DNA of 11,516 nt from Chloroflexota bacterium (GCA_016210295.1 JACQUM010000140.1:1-11516); one strand, 5' to 3'; shown: positions 1 to 6,940, counted from the first letter of the stretch. The notes: generated by a model not told the origin, from the sequence alone. A program made the numbers and translations.

Positions 1-6
1 GAGTTT

Positions 7-32
7 ATCCTGAGGAACGAAGGGCTCAGGGT
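7..32. repeat. Imperfect hairpin repeat at left edge
   Basis: ATCCTGAG at 7-14 pairs with CTCAGGGT at 25-32 (8 bp including one G-T wobble) around a 10-nt loop. The TCCTGAG...CTCAGG layout resembles dispersed intergenic hairpin repeats common in many bacterial genomes; that resemblance is from memory. It lies downstream of the orphan HEPN-like gene and has no T-run on either strand that would make it a convincing terminator. The rest of 1-140 holds no gene I can support. Confidence 0.4.
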
Positions 33-140
33 GGCAGGTCGCTTGTGGCGAGCTTGTCGCACTACGAGCGGGTGATGCCTGTGGCTTGGCCGGGTTAACC
101 CTTTATTTTGGCGCACCAGGCAGGATAAAAGACAGAACTT

Positions 141-1388
141 TCACCGCCCGTTGCCAATCAAATGCCGCTTCCACGCATCGGAAATAGGGCGTGTTCTCCA
201 GGGTCCTGATGGCGCGGGAGGCGGCTGTTCTGGCCCATCTCCGAGCATGCGTGTCCATTGGCGGCCATGTCGATCAAACTGAATGTATTCCTGAAGGAGC
301 TCAGGAGGAGGCGACGGAAACTTCCACTTTACTCTCACTCTCTTAGCACCCCAGATGTACTGTCCGTCAGCCTCAATACGTGAATACTCATCGACAAACT
401 GGCGTTCGACCGGTATCCACTCATCATAATAGGGCCGATAATTAGCTAGTTCGATGGACGACCGCAATGAAGCTCTTGCATCTGGGCGCATCTCATAATC
501 TCTAGGCAGCGCAGCTTTGCCTGAACCCGGCTTGTATTCTTGCGGCCTCGTTCCTGTTAGAACCGCAACCCCAAGGACCAATATCAGATCTGGCACCAAT
601 TGACTGGCGGCGTTCCTCAGCTCATCGGCAGGAGCACGGCCATGAGCAATCTGGTGCCGAATTGTCGCTAAGTTGGACATGCTTCGCGAAGAAAGTATCT
701 CAGGCGCAACTAAACGGACCACATGTTCAATTCCCGCACTTCCCCGATCCCTGTCCTTCCCAGGTTGATTTGAACATGTCTTGCATGCTGCCTTTGGTCC
801 ATTTTGGTGAAATCGCTTGTCAATGACCGGACCTATGCTTTCCAGTCCAATCCATGCGGCTAGATAACCATCCAGCGGATCAGTCGCACCGACAGCCATT
901 CCATACCATCTAGCTGCCAACTCCGAGTGGTACGCTTCTCCGGGTTGAAGGCATGCAAACCAATCCAGAAGCTTCTCAAAGTCCATGACATTAACCTTTA
1001 TTTGGGGTAGCCGATCAAGCTCTGACAGATAGAAGTATTCGTGCTGCTCCCAAATTCCTTCAGAGAATCCTACGCGTGCAAGCTTGTTCAACCTTGGTGG
1101 ATTCAGCGGTGACCCAGAGTAGAGAGAGACTACCTCACTTAGCCTAATACCGGCCGCGAGAGCTTCGTCTTCAGCGGCCTCCCGGTCACTTGAAGCAAAT
1201 TGGATGATCATAGCTAGCCCAACCGACCGCTGGGTCCCAAGGTGATCTGACTGTATCAATGATCGCCAGTATCCCTTTACCAATCCGAAACTATCAGGCT
1301 TAGGTATGGGCCTTCGCTCGTCTGGCTCGACGTATAGTGCCGAAGGAACGGCTAACTCAGCTACATACGGGTAAGAAATGGTGCTCAT
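141..1388 (-). CDS. Orphan protein with HEPN-like R-x4-H motif
   Basis: A 415-aa protein I cannot assign to a named family. Residues about 155-275 look helical. They include a segment ending in an 'AAWIGLES'-type helix (about 177-184) and then RHQIAHG, which gives an R244-x4-H249 motif of the kind found in HEPN domains, including Apea-like ones, where the R and H often form an RNase centre. C202 and C205 form a CxxC pair just before it. No membrane segment or signal peptide is evident; the C-terminus is proline-rich. The ATG at 1388 lies 5 nt after the aldehyde dehydrogenase stop, with AGAGG only 2 nt upstream, so expression probably depends on coupling to that gene. The open frame continues upstream to 2177, but that part is an out-of-frame shadow of the dehydrogenase. 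Sampled 60-base stretches are about 45-52% GC versus about 68% next door, which suggests horizontal acquisition. An RNase or toxin role is only a possibility. Confidence 0.75.
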   Translation of the reverse strand: MSTISYPYVAELAVPSALYVEPDERRPIPKPDSFGLVKGYWRSLIQSDHLGTQRSVGLAMIIQFASSDREAAEDEALAAGIRLSEVVSLYSGSPLNPPRLNKLARVGFSEGIWEQHEYFYLSELDRLPQIKVNVMDFEKLLDWFACLQPGEAYHSELAARWYGMAVGATDPLDGYLAAWIGLESIGPVIDKRFHQNGPKAACKTCSNQPGKDRDRGSAGIEHVVRLVAPEILSSRSMSNLATIRHQIAHGRAPADELRNAASQLVPDLILVLGVAVLTGTRPQEYKPGSGKAALPRDYEMRPDARASLRSSIELANYRPYYDEWIPVERQFVDEYSRIEADGQYIWGAKRVRVKWKFPSPPPELLQEYIQFDRHGRQWTRMLGDGPEQPPPAPSGPWRTRPISDAWKRHLIGNGR

Positions 1389-1393
1389 AGCCT

Positions 1394-2902
1394 CTACCGG
1401 ACGGCGGCCTTCAGCCCCTGGGCCAACTGTATCTTCCTCTCGTAGTTGACGGTCCAGGCGACCTGGTGAGTGACGGCGTCCAGGAGGGCGGAGGCGGAGG
1501 GCATGCCCGTCCCGCTCTTCTTGATCCCGCCGAAGGGGAGGTGCACCTCGGCGCCGATGGTGGGGAGGTTCACGTACCCCACCCCGAACTCGCACTCCTC
1601 CTGGACGGCGTTGATCTTCCGGTAGTCGCTGCTGCACACGGCCAGGGAGAAGCCGTACTCCGTGTCGTTGTAGATGCGCACCGCCTCCTCCAGCTCCTTG
1701 AAGGGGATGAGGGCGACGTGGGGCCCGAAGACCTCCTCCCGCAGGACGCGAGCCTTCGGGTCGTGGCGCATGGTGTAGACGAAGGGCGACATGAAGTAGC
1801 CGTGGGCGAACGCCCCGGCGGTGAGGCGGCCTCCGGGTAGGAGCACCTTGGCACCCTCTCGGGCCGCCAGGGCGTTGTAGGACTCCACCTTCTCCACCGC
1901 CGCCTGGCTGACGAGGGGGCCCATGAAGGTCCCTTCGTCCTGGGGATCGCCGATGACGAGGCGCTTCGCCCCTTCGACAAAGGCCTGGACGAAGCGGTCG
2001 AAGATGCCTTCCTGGATGATGAGTCGCTCGGCGGAGACGCAGCGCTGGCCAGCGGTGCGGAAGGCGGAGAGGAGGGCGGCGTCCACCGCCAGGTCGAAGT
2101 CGGCGTCGTCGAAGACGATCATGGCGTTCTTGCCGCCCATCTCGCAGACGGCGAACTTCCGGTAGTCGCGGGCGCACTCGGCTTTGATCATCCCGCCCAC
2201 CTCCGCCGACCCTGTGAAAAGCACCACGTCCACGTCGGGGTGGGTCACCAGGGGCCAGCCGGCCTCTTCGCCCAACCCGTGGACGAGGTTGAGCACGCCA
2301 GGGGGAAGGCCAGCCTTCTCCAGGTGCTCCACGAGGCGCTGGGCGATGAGGGGCGTCTCCTCGGCGGGCTTGAAGACGACGGTGTTGCCCGCCACCAGGG
2401 AGGGACAGATGAGCCAGAGCGGGATGGCGAAGGGGAAGTTCCAGGGGGAAATGGCGACCACCACGCCCTTGGGCTTGCGGTGGACGAAGCTGGTCTTTCC
2501 CGCGATCTCCGAGGCGACCACCTCTCCCCAGGGGGTGCGGGCGCGGCCGAACCAGTACTGGGCCATGTGGAGCCCCTCCACGACGTCGGCACGGGCCTCG
2601 CTCAGGGCCTTGCCGTTCTCCCTGGCCAGGAGCCGGGCCAGCTCTTCGGTATCGGCCTTGACCAGTTGGACGAAGCGGTCCAGGACCTCGGCGCGGCGGA
2701 TGAGGGCGAGGCGCTTCCAGGATGGGTATGCCTGCCGAGCGGCGGCGACGGCGCGGGCGGCGTCCTCGGCGCCGGAACGCGGGAAAGTCCCCAGGAGGTC
2801 ACGGGTGTCGGCGGGGTTGCGGTCCTCGAAGGTCTGCCCCGTTGTCGCGGGCGCCCACTTGCCGCCGATGTAGTTCTTTCCCTGGACTGCTGTGGTCACC
2901 AT
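1394..2902 (-). CDS. NAD(P)+-dependent aldehyde dehydrogenase
   Basis: A complete 502-aa ALDH-superfamily enzyme that oxidises an aldehyde to the carboxylic acid in the cytoplasm. Visible hallmarks are the SPWNFP motif with N155, the cofactor-binding lysine K178 in VVFKPAEE, the Rossmann-loop FTGSAEVGG (229-237), the general base E254 in CEMGGKN, the nucleophile C288 in AGQRCVSAE, and the EEVFGP motif (389-394). E254 and C288 are 34 residues apart, the usual spacing. The length is typical of the family. The ATG at 2902 follows a strong GAGAGGAGG site 6 nt upstream. The substrate cannot be read from the sequence. The overall look fits the semialdehyde dehydrogenase-like branches (succinate semialdehyde, 2,5-dioxovalerate, aminoadipate semialdehyde) rather than acylating enzymes. 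The neighbours (an amidohydrolase upstream, an orphan downstream) do not identify a pathway. Confidence 0.93.
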   Translation of the reverse strand: MVTTAVQGKNYIGGKWAPATTGQTFEDRNPADTRDLLGTFPRSGAEDAARAVAAARQAYPSWKRLALIRRAEVLDRFVQLVKADTEELARLLARENGKALSEARADVVEGLHMAQYWFGRARTPWGEVVASEIAGKTSFVHRKPKGVVVAISPWNFPFAIPLWLICPSLVAGNTVVFKPAEETPLIAQRLVEHLEKAGLPPGVLNLVHGLGEEAGWPLVTHPDVDVVLFTGSAEVGGMIKAECARDYRKFAVCEMGGKNAMIVFDDADFDLAVDAALLSAFRTAGQRCVSAERLIIQEGIFDRFVQAFVEGAKRLVIGDPQDEGTFMGPLVSQAAVEKVESYNALAAREGAKVLLPGGRLTAGAFAHGYFMSPFVYTMRHDPKARVLREEVFGPHVALIPFKELEEAVRIYNDTEYGFSLAVCSSDYRKINAVQEECEFGVGYVNLPTIGAEVHLPFGGIKKSGTGMPSASALLDAVTHQVAWTVNYERKIQLAQGLKAAVR

Positions 2903-2920
2903 GTTGTGCCTCCTCTCAGG
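2903..2920 (-). promoter_or_regulatory. Strong ribosome binding site of the aldehyde dehydrogenase
   Basis: On the minus strand GAGAGGAGG is followed by six bases and then the ATG at 2902. This fixes the start and suggests the gene can be translated independently of the amidohydrolase 160 nt upstream. I found no convincing -35/-10 pair in the 160-nt gap. Confidence 0.7.
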
Positions 2921-3062
2921 CCTGGAAAGGCATTAGCGACTCGGAGGCGCTCTCCACCACCAGTATGCGCGAAGGGGGCGTGGCGGCAAGGGAGTGAGGC
3001 CCTCACCCCAGGAGATTAGGAGAGCGCCAAGCCGCGATACAAGGAGAGCCGATCACCCACCT

Positions 3063-4658
3063 CTAGCTCCTATAGACCACCTGGCCTCCCACCATGGTCA
3101 TGAGGACGCGGGCCTGGAGAAGGGCCGCCGGGTCGCCTTCGATGGTGATGTCCCGGTCCCAGAAGACCATGTCCGCCCACTTCCCGGGTGCGATGCTGCC
3201 GCGCTCCTTGTCCCAGAAGGTAAGATCGGCGGCGCCGTGGGTGGAGAGGATGACCGCCTCCATGACCGGCATTCCTCGGTCGCCTCCCACGACGGCGCCA
3301 CTGCGGCTCCTGCGCGTCACAGCGCCGTAGAGGCCCAGGCGAGGGTCTGGGGGCGCGACGGGCGCGTCCGAGGAAGAGGCCACAACCAGGCCAGCCCGGC
3401 GGAAGGCCGTGGTGCGGTAGAGCCAGGCCTGGTCCTCCGAGCTCACGGTGTCGCGATAACGGTCTCCGCTTAGATAGAGGAAAGCGGGCTGGGTCACCAC
3501 CCCCAGGCGGCCTTGGCGGAGCAGCTCTAGGGCCTCCGGCGTGCAGATGGAGGCGTGCTCGATGCGGTGCCGGAGGGGGTTATACAGCTTGCCCGACGGG
3601 TCGGGCGGAGCGGAGGAGGAGGCGTTGAGGGCGCGGGCGGCTTCCAGGAGCGCCTCTGCGCCGACGGCGTGGACGGCGACCTGGAACCCGGCCCGCGTCG
3701 CCTCGGCGACTCCCTCCGCCAGTTCCTCCGGCGCCGGGTGGAGCCTCCCCGACGACTCCGACAGGACGGCCTTCGCCGCGCCAATGCGCACTCTCCCCAC
3801 CTCGCTCCCGAAAGGGACCCCCTCGGCCCGGAAGTCAGGGGCGGCCTGGAGGGCGACCATGGCCGAGATCACTGGCCCCAGGACGCCGTTCTCGACGTAG
3901 CTGGCCAGCTCGCGCAGGGAAGAAAGCGACTGCCGGGGTGTGGCGTCCTGGACGGCGGTGACGCCCCAGGAGAGAAGGTTGCGCGAGACCTGGCGCAGCC
4001 CCCTCTCGATCTCCCGTGGCGACAGCGGGGGGACATGTTTCTCCAAATAGTCCCCCAGGTCCAGGAGGAGACCGGAGGGCTCCCCGCTGGGCACCTCCCG
4101 GTCGATGGTGCCTCCGGGGGGCTCGGGGGTGGCCAGGCCAATGCCGACGCGTTCAAGCCCGAGGGAGTTGAGGACCCAGGCGTGGCCGGAGCGGTGAGCA
4201 ATGCGGACGGGGCGGTCGAGGACGGCGGCGTCCAGGTCCCGACGGGTGGGATGCCGCTTCTCCGCCAGGGCCCAGTCGTCGTAGCCGACCCCTCGGACCC
4301 ATTCGCCGGGCGGCACGTCTCGCACCGCGACCCTCAGGCGGTCTTGAATGTCCTGGATGGAGCGCGCTTCGCTCAGGTCGAGGCTGCGGAGCGCCGCGGC
4401 GTAGGAGAGGAGGTGGACGTGGGGGTCGATGAATCCGGGGAAGAGGAAGACGCCCTCGCCGTCGAGACGCTCGGTGGTGGGGGTGATCAGAGGCTCCAGG
4501 TCCTCCTGCTGGCCGACGGCGAGGACGCGCCCGTGGTGGACGGCGACGGCCGTTCCGCCGGCTTGGCGCGGGTCGAGAGTCACCGCGTGGACGTTGGTGA
4601 CCAGAAGATCGGCGTGGCCGCGTCTAAGAGACCAGATCGCGAACCTGCTCCTCGGCAT
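3063..4658 (-). CDS. YtcJ-like metal-dependent amidohydrolase
   Basis: A 531-aa protein of the amidohydrolase superfamily (Amidohydro_3/YtcJ-like), probably hydrolysing C-N bonds of an unknown amide or cyclic imide with divalent metal. The N-terminal beta-sandwich is followed by the barrel. Likely metal ligands are H80 and H82 in DPHVH, H330 in VAVHAVG, H368 in RIEHA and D431 in SSSDAPV. K296 sits where the carboxylated lysine is expected, but the usual following DGS is replaced by a SESSGRLHP-type segment, which I believe is typical of one subfamily. The C-terminal 'IAPGKWADMVFWD' strand closes the sandwich. The ATG at 4658 overlaps the end of lipA by 35 nt and has no clear ribosome binding site, so translation is probably coupled to lipA. 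No later in-frame start fits before the conserved 'DLLVTNVHAVT' strand. The substrate is unknown. Confidence 0.88.
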   Translation of the reverse strand: MPRSRFAIWSLRRGHADLLVTNVHAVTLDPRQAGGTAVAVHHGRVLAVGQQEDLEPLITPTTERLDGEGVFLFPGFIDPHVHLLSYAAALRSLDLSEARSIQDIQDRLRVAVRDVPPGEWVRGVGYDDWALAEKRHPTRRDLDAAVLDRPVRIAHRSGHAWVLNSLGLERVGIGLATPEPPGGTIDREVPSGEPSGLLLDLGDYLEKHVPPLSPREIERGLRQVSRNLLSWGVTAVQDATPRQSLSSLRELASYVENGVLGPVISAMVALQAAPDFRAEGVPFGSEVGRVRIGAAKAVLSESSGRLHPAPEELAEGVAEATRAGFQVAVHAVGAEALLEAARALNASSSAPPDPSGKLYNPLRHRIEHASICTPEALELLRQGRLGVVTQPAFLYLSGDRYRDTVSSEDQAWLYRTTAFRRAGLVVASSSDAPVAPPDPRLGLYGAVTRRSRSGAVVGGDRGMPVMEAVILSTHGAADLTFWDKERGSIAPGKWADMVFWDRDITIEGDPAALLQARVLMTMVGGQVVYRS

Positions 4659-5487
4659 GATAGGAGCTGCGCACCAGGGGCCCGGACTGAACGTGGCGGA
4701 ACCCCCGTTGCAGCCCCTCGTTTCGCAGCTCGGAGAACTCCTGGGGAGTGTAGTAACGGTCCAGGGGATGGTGCCAGGAAGAGGGCCGGAGGTACTGGCC
4801 GACGGTGAGGATGTCGCACTCCACGCTGCGCAGATCGTCCATGGTGGCCAGGACCTCCTCCTTCGTCTCGCCGAGCCCGACCATCATGCCCGACTTGGTA
4901 CGGAGGCCAGCCCGCTTCGCCCGGTCGAGGAGGTCCAGGGACTGCCAGTAGCTACCTCGTGCCCGCACGGTACGGAAGATGCGGGGCACCGTCTCGATGT
5001 TGTGGTTCAGGATCTCCGGCCGGGCGTCGAGGACGGTCTGGAGCGCCTTTTCATCGCCCTGGAAATCGGGTATGAGCACCTCCACGGTGCAGCCGGGCGC
5101 TCCCTGGCGGATGGCGTGGACCGTCTGGGCGAAGAGGCCCGCGCCCCCGTCGGGCAGGTCGTCGCGGTCCACCGAGGTGACCACGGCGTGCCTCAGCCCC
5201 ATACTCTTCACCGCCTGGGCCACCCGCAGGGGCTCCCAGGAGTCCACCTGGCCTCCCGGGTTGCCCGACCGGACGGCGCAGTAGCGGCAGGCGCGCGTGC
5301 AGACGTCGCCGAGGATCATAAAGGTGGCGGTGCCCCGTCCCCAACAGTCGCCGATGCTGGGGCAGCGGGCCTCCTCGCACACCGTGTGGAGAGAGCCCTC
5401 CGCCATGATCCGCTGCAGACGGATGTACTCGGGGCTTCCCGGTGCCCGCACCTTGAACCATTCAGGCAGGCGGCGCTGTACGATCAC
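4624..5487 (-). CDS. lipA: Lipoyl synthase (radical SAM)
   Basis: Inserts two sulfur atoms into protein-bound octanoyl groups to make the lipoyl cofactor of 2-oxoacid dehydrogenases and the glycine cleavage H protein. From the GTG start, the auxiliary iron-sulfur cluster ligands are C37, C42 and C48 (C-x4-C-x5-C in CEEARCPSIGDC). The radical-SAM cluster ligands are C63, C67 and C70 (C-x3-C-x2-C). The C-terminal RSSYHAEE carries the serine ligand typical of LipA. I chose GTG at 5487 (287 aa) because the protein then begins just before the conserved 'LPEWFKV' segment and AAGGG lies 3 nt upstream. The frame stays open to an ATG at 5616, but that extension would overlap the divergent regulator and has no LipA-like sequence. 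No lipB is visible in the window, so the source of octanoyl groups must be encoded elsewhere. Confidence 0.95.
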   Translation of the reverse strand: MIVQRRLPEWFKVRAPGSPEYIRLQRIMAEGSLHTVCEEARCPSIGDCWGRGTATFMILGDVCTRACRYCAVRSGNPGGQVDSWEPLRVAQAVKSMGLRHAVVTSVDRDDLPDGGAGLFAQTVHAIRQGAPGCTVEVLIPDFQGDEKALQTVLDARPEILNHNIETVPRIFRTVRARGSYWQSLDLLDRAKRAGLRTKSGMMVGLGETKEEVLATMDDLRSVECDILTVGQYLRPSSWHHPLDRYYTPQEFSELRNEGLQRGFRHVQSGPLVRSSYHAEEQVRDLVS

Positions 5488-5547
5488 GGGCCCTTTCGGT
5501 CTCTCTTGTGCTTTTATGAGCGGAAGGGAAGGATGTCCTCGCTTTGT

Positions 5548-5553
5548 TATACT
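5548..5553 (+). promoter_or_regulatory. Probable -10 element for the GlnR-like regulator gene
   Basis: TATACT lies 29 nt before the ATG in the 95-nt divergent gap with lipA. No recognisable -35 lies 17 bp upstream. On the minus strand the overlapping bases read TATAAC, so lipA could use the same AT-rich spot. A small CCCCA/TGGGG hairpin follows at 5556-5568. The 11-bp-phased boxes found downstream are absent here. Confidence 0.4.
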
Positions 5554-5582
5554 AGCCCCATCCTGGGGGAGAGTGCCACTCC

Positions 5583-6257
5583 ATGAACGTTCTTGTGCTC
5601 TCCGCGAAGGAGACACCTGAGACGCGTTCCCTGCGAAACCAGTTGGCGGGGGGCGGAGTCTCCTGTGTCCTGGCCGTCTTTCCTCCAGATGCAGAGGCGC
5701 TCTTCACGGAGGGGAGGCCGGACCTCCTCATTGTCGATACGGTCGGGGCAGCGAAAGAGAGCATCTCCGCCATTCTCGCCGTCGCTCATAGCGAAGTGTA
5801 TACGCCTGTCATCGGCCTCTTCCCTCGTGGAGAGGCGGAGAGGATCGATGTCTTGGCTGGGTGGGACGAAGTTTTTCTGCTTCCCTCTGAGCCGCAGGAG
5901 GTCCTGCTGCGGTTCAACCTTCTCCTGCGGCGGCTGCATCGGACACCCGAGGGGGAGGTGTTGCGCCAGGGCGACTTCGTGATGAACCTGTCCACCTACG
6001 AGGTCTGGGTGGCGGACCGGGAGGTCACCCTCACCTTCAAGGAGTACGAGCTGCTCCGCCTCCTTGCCTCGGCTCCCGGCCGGGTCTTCAGCCGGGAGTA
6101 CCTCCTGGAGCGCCTGTGGGGCTACAACTACTTCGGGGGCACGAGGACGGTGGACGTACATGTCACCCGTCTCCGCAGCAAGATCGACGACGCCACCCAC
6201 ACCTTTATAGAGACTGTCCGGAACGTGGGCTACCGTTTCCGCGCCCAGGGCACTTAG
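5583..6257 (+). CDS. glnR: GlnR-like OmpR-family regulator with degenerate receiver
   Basis: A 224-aa two-domain transcription factor. Residues 1-120 are receiver-like: D52 at the end of strand 3 is kept. The acidic pair after strand 1 is missing (LVLSAKE), the Ser/Thr position is not recognisable in VIGLFPRGE, and the conserved Lys of the 'KP' motif is replaced by Ser (LLPSEP). It therefore probably does not follow ordinary phosphorylation. Residues about 128-224 are an OmpR/PhoB winged helix with 'LTFKEYELLRLLA', 'WGYNYFGGTRTVDVHVTRLR' and 'TVRNVGYRF'. From memory this closely resembles actinobacterial GlnR, which is also a phosphorylation-independent atypical regulator of amt, glnK and glnA. 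The downstream ammonium transport genes and the GlnR-type boxes support the same job. The gene reads divergently from lipA. The start ATG has only a weak GGGGGAGAG site upstream. No box precedes it, so it does not appear autoregulated through one. Confidence 0.88.
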   Translation: MNVLVLSAKETPETRSLRNQLAGGGVSCVLAVFPPDAEALFTEGRPDLLIVDTVGAAKESISAILAVAHSEVYTPVIGLFPRGEAERIDVLAGWDEVFLLPSEPQEVLLRFNLLLRRLHRTPEGEVLRQGDFVMNLSTYEVWVADREVTLTFKEYELLRLLASAPGRVFSREYLLERLWGYNYFGGTRTVDVHVTRLRSKIDDATHTFIETVRNVGYRFRAQGT

Positions 6258-6264
6258 CGCTCGC

Positions 6265-6295
6265 GGTCTCCGGGCAGCGGCGCAGGTGGGAGACC
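6265..6295 (+). terminator. Possible weak hairpin after the regulator gene
   Basis: GGTCTCC at 6265-6271 pairs with GGAGACC at 6289-6295 across a 17-nt loop, starting 8 nt after the stop codon. There is no T-run after it, so it is at best a weak terminator, leaving read-through into the next gene possible. Confidence 0.3.
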
Positions 6296-6304
6296 TTCAC
6301 GGTT

Positions 6305-6358
6305 GTAACACGACTGTAACGCGGCCGTAACCGAACCGAAACGCAGCCTCAGTATCCT
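6305..6358 (+). promoter_or_regulatory. GlnR-type box and -10 upstream of the receiver-less regulator
   Basis: Four 5-mers start at 6305 (GTAAC), 6316 (GTAAC), 6327 (GTAAC) and 6338 (GAAAC), exactly 11 bp apart. A -10-like TATCCT starts at 6353, 15 bp after the start of the last 5-mer. Known GlnR boxes are direct repeats of GTnAC and GaAAC with 6-bp spacers, which this matches. The place of a -35 falls between and on the third and fourth sites and has no consensus, as expected of an activator-dependent promoter. Confidence 0.8.
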
Positions 6359-6391
6359 CCCTCCCAAAAAGCCTCGGAACACAAGGGAGGG
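6359..6391 (+). promoter_or_regulatory. CCCTCCC/GGGAGGG stem covering a ribosome binding site
   Basis: CCCTCCC at 6359-6365 can pair with GGGAGGG at 6385-6391, the ribosome binding site of the next gene. If transcription starts about 7 nt after the TATCCT box, near 6365, the left arm is not in that transcript. Only read-through RNA from the upstream regulator gene would fold this way. The role is inferred. Confidence 0.3.
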
Positions 6392-6394
6392 GTG

Positions 6395-6703
6395 GTGAGG
6401 GGAAGATCGCGACTTCTGCGTCGGGGCGACCTGCACATCGATCTTCTCAGCCGCGAGGCTCGGGTAGGCGAGCGGGCCGTTGCTCTCACCTTCACCGAGT
6501 ACGATCTTCTGCGTCTCCTGGCTTCTTCCCCGGGCCGAGTCTTCACCCGGGAGGAGCTGTTGGAGCGACTATGGCGAAGCGGCTATGGGGAGGGCACGCG
6601 GACGGTGGATGTCCACGTCGCCCGGCTCCGGAGCAAGATCGAGGACGGCTCCCATGCCTTCATCGAGACGGTGAGGAGCGTGGGCTACCGCTTTCGGCCC
6701 TAG
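6395..6703 (+). CDS. Receiver-less winged-helix paralogue of the GlnR-like regulator
   Basis: About 102 aa, consisting of one OmpR/PhoB winged-helix domain with no receiver. It contains the N-terminal beta platform ('RRGDLHIDLLSREARV'), 'LTFTEYDLLRLLA', 'GTRTVDVHVARLRSKI' and 'VRSVGYRF'. By hand alignment 55 of 71 residues match the DNA-binding domain of the full-length regulator just upstream, so it arose by local duplication of that domain. The recognition helix region (GTRTVDVHV.RLRSK) is almost unchanged, so both probably bind the same boxes; one such box lies directly upstream of this gene. Tandem GTG codons at 6392 and 6395 compete as starts. I prefer 6395 because it leaves 4 nt after GGAGG, against 1 nt for 6392. 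Without the receiver it lacks the usual dimerisation surface. It could be a competitor, an auxiliary activator, or a decaying copy, although the intact frame argues against decay. Confidence 0.82.
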   Translation: MRGRSRLLRRGDLHIDLLSREARVGERAVALTFTEYDLLRLLASSPGRVFTREELLERLWRSGYGEGTRTVDVHVARLRSKIEDGSHAFIETVRSVGYRFRP

Positions 6704-6830
6704 CAAGTTGCTGAAAAAGGGGAGTACAGAGGGGCGTAGCCCCTCTGTCAGGGGTAAAAGGGGGTGTCCCCCTTCTGAAGATAGTAGGGCTACCTTGACC
6801 CCCCTTGAGGAGGTTTGGGGGTGAGTTTTA
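6704..6830. repeat. Hairpin-dense intergenic element
   Basis: Three inverted repeats follow one another: 6726-6735 with 6739-6748 (10 bp perfect, loop GTA), 6758-6764 with 6768-6774 (7 bp perfect, loop TGT), and 6798-6803 with 6817-6822 (6 bp), the last followed by TTTT at 6826-6829. The last hairpin may end the transcript of the receiver-less regulator. The array as a whole looks like a palindromic repeat or small non-coding mobile element inserted right after the stop codon, upstream of the amt1 promoter. No coding sequence is seen in it. Confidence 0.45.
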
Positions 6831-6870
6831 GCGCCCTGCTAGGCGAGTCTTGTGAAAAGTGGAACGGGTT

Positions 6871-6924
6871 GTAACGCGATTGTAACGTTTCCGTAACGTC
6901 GTCGAAACACGACCTCTCTATTCT
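6871..6924 (+). promoter_or_regulatory. GlnR-type box and -10 upstream of amt1
   Basis: Four 5-mers start at 6871 (GTAAC), 6882 (GTAAC), 6893 (GTAAC) and 6904 (GAAAC), again exactly 11 bp apart. TATTCT starts at 6919, the same 15 bp after the start of the last site as in the promoter near 6305. This is the best preserved pair with that promoter. It implies nitrogen-responsive activation of the ammonium transporter. Confidence 0.85.
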
Positions 6925-6940
6925 TTCTCCTGACAAAGCT

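Noticed and set aside
92..101. Perfect palindrome GGGTTAACCC
   Set aside because: A single 10-bp palindrome with no context; may be chance.
1389..2177. N-terminal extension of the orphan gene frame up to 2177
   Set aside because: It is the arginine- and proline-rich out-of-frame shadow of the aldehyde dehydrogenase on the same strand; the real start is the ATG at 1388.
2994..3006. Dyad GTGAGG-C-CCTCAC upstream of the dehydrogenase gene
   Set aside because: An isolated dyad without a second copy or a recognisable promoter; too little to call an operator.
3555..4808. Long plus-strand open frame of 417 codons
   Set aside because: Antisense to the well-supported amidohydrolase and lipA; Gly/Arg-rich composition with no recognisable motif, a typical high-GC shadow.
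4429..5586. Plus-strand open frame of 385 codons
   Set aside because: Antisense shadow of lipA and of the N-terminal part of the amidohydrolase, with no domain signal.
5488..5616. Upstream ATG start for lipA at 5616
   Set aside because: The extra 43 residues do not look like LipA, contain the divergent promoter region and overlap the regulator gene; the GTG at 5487 fits the family start.
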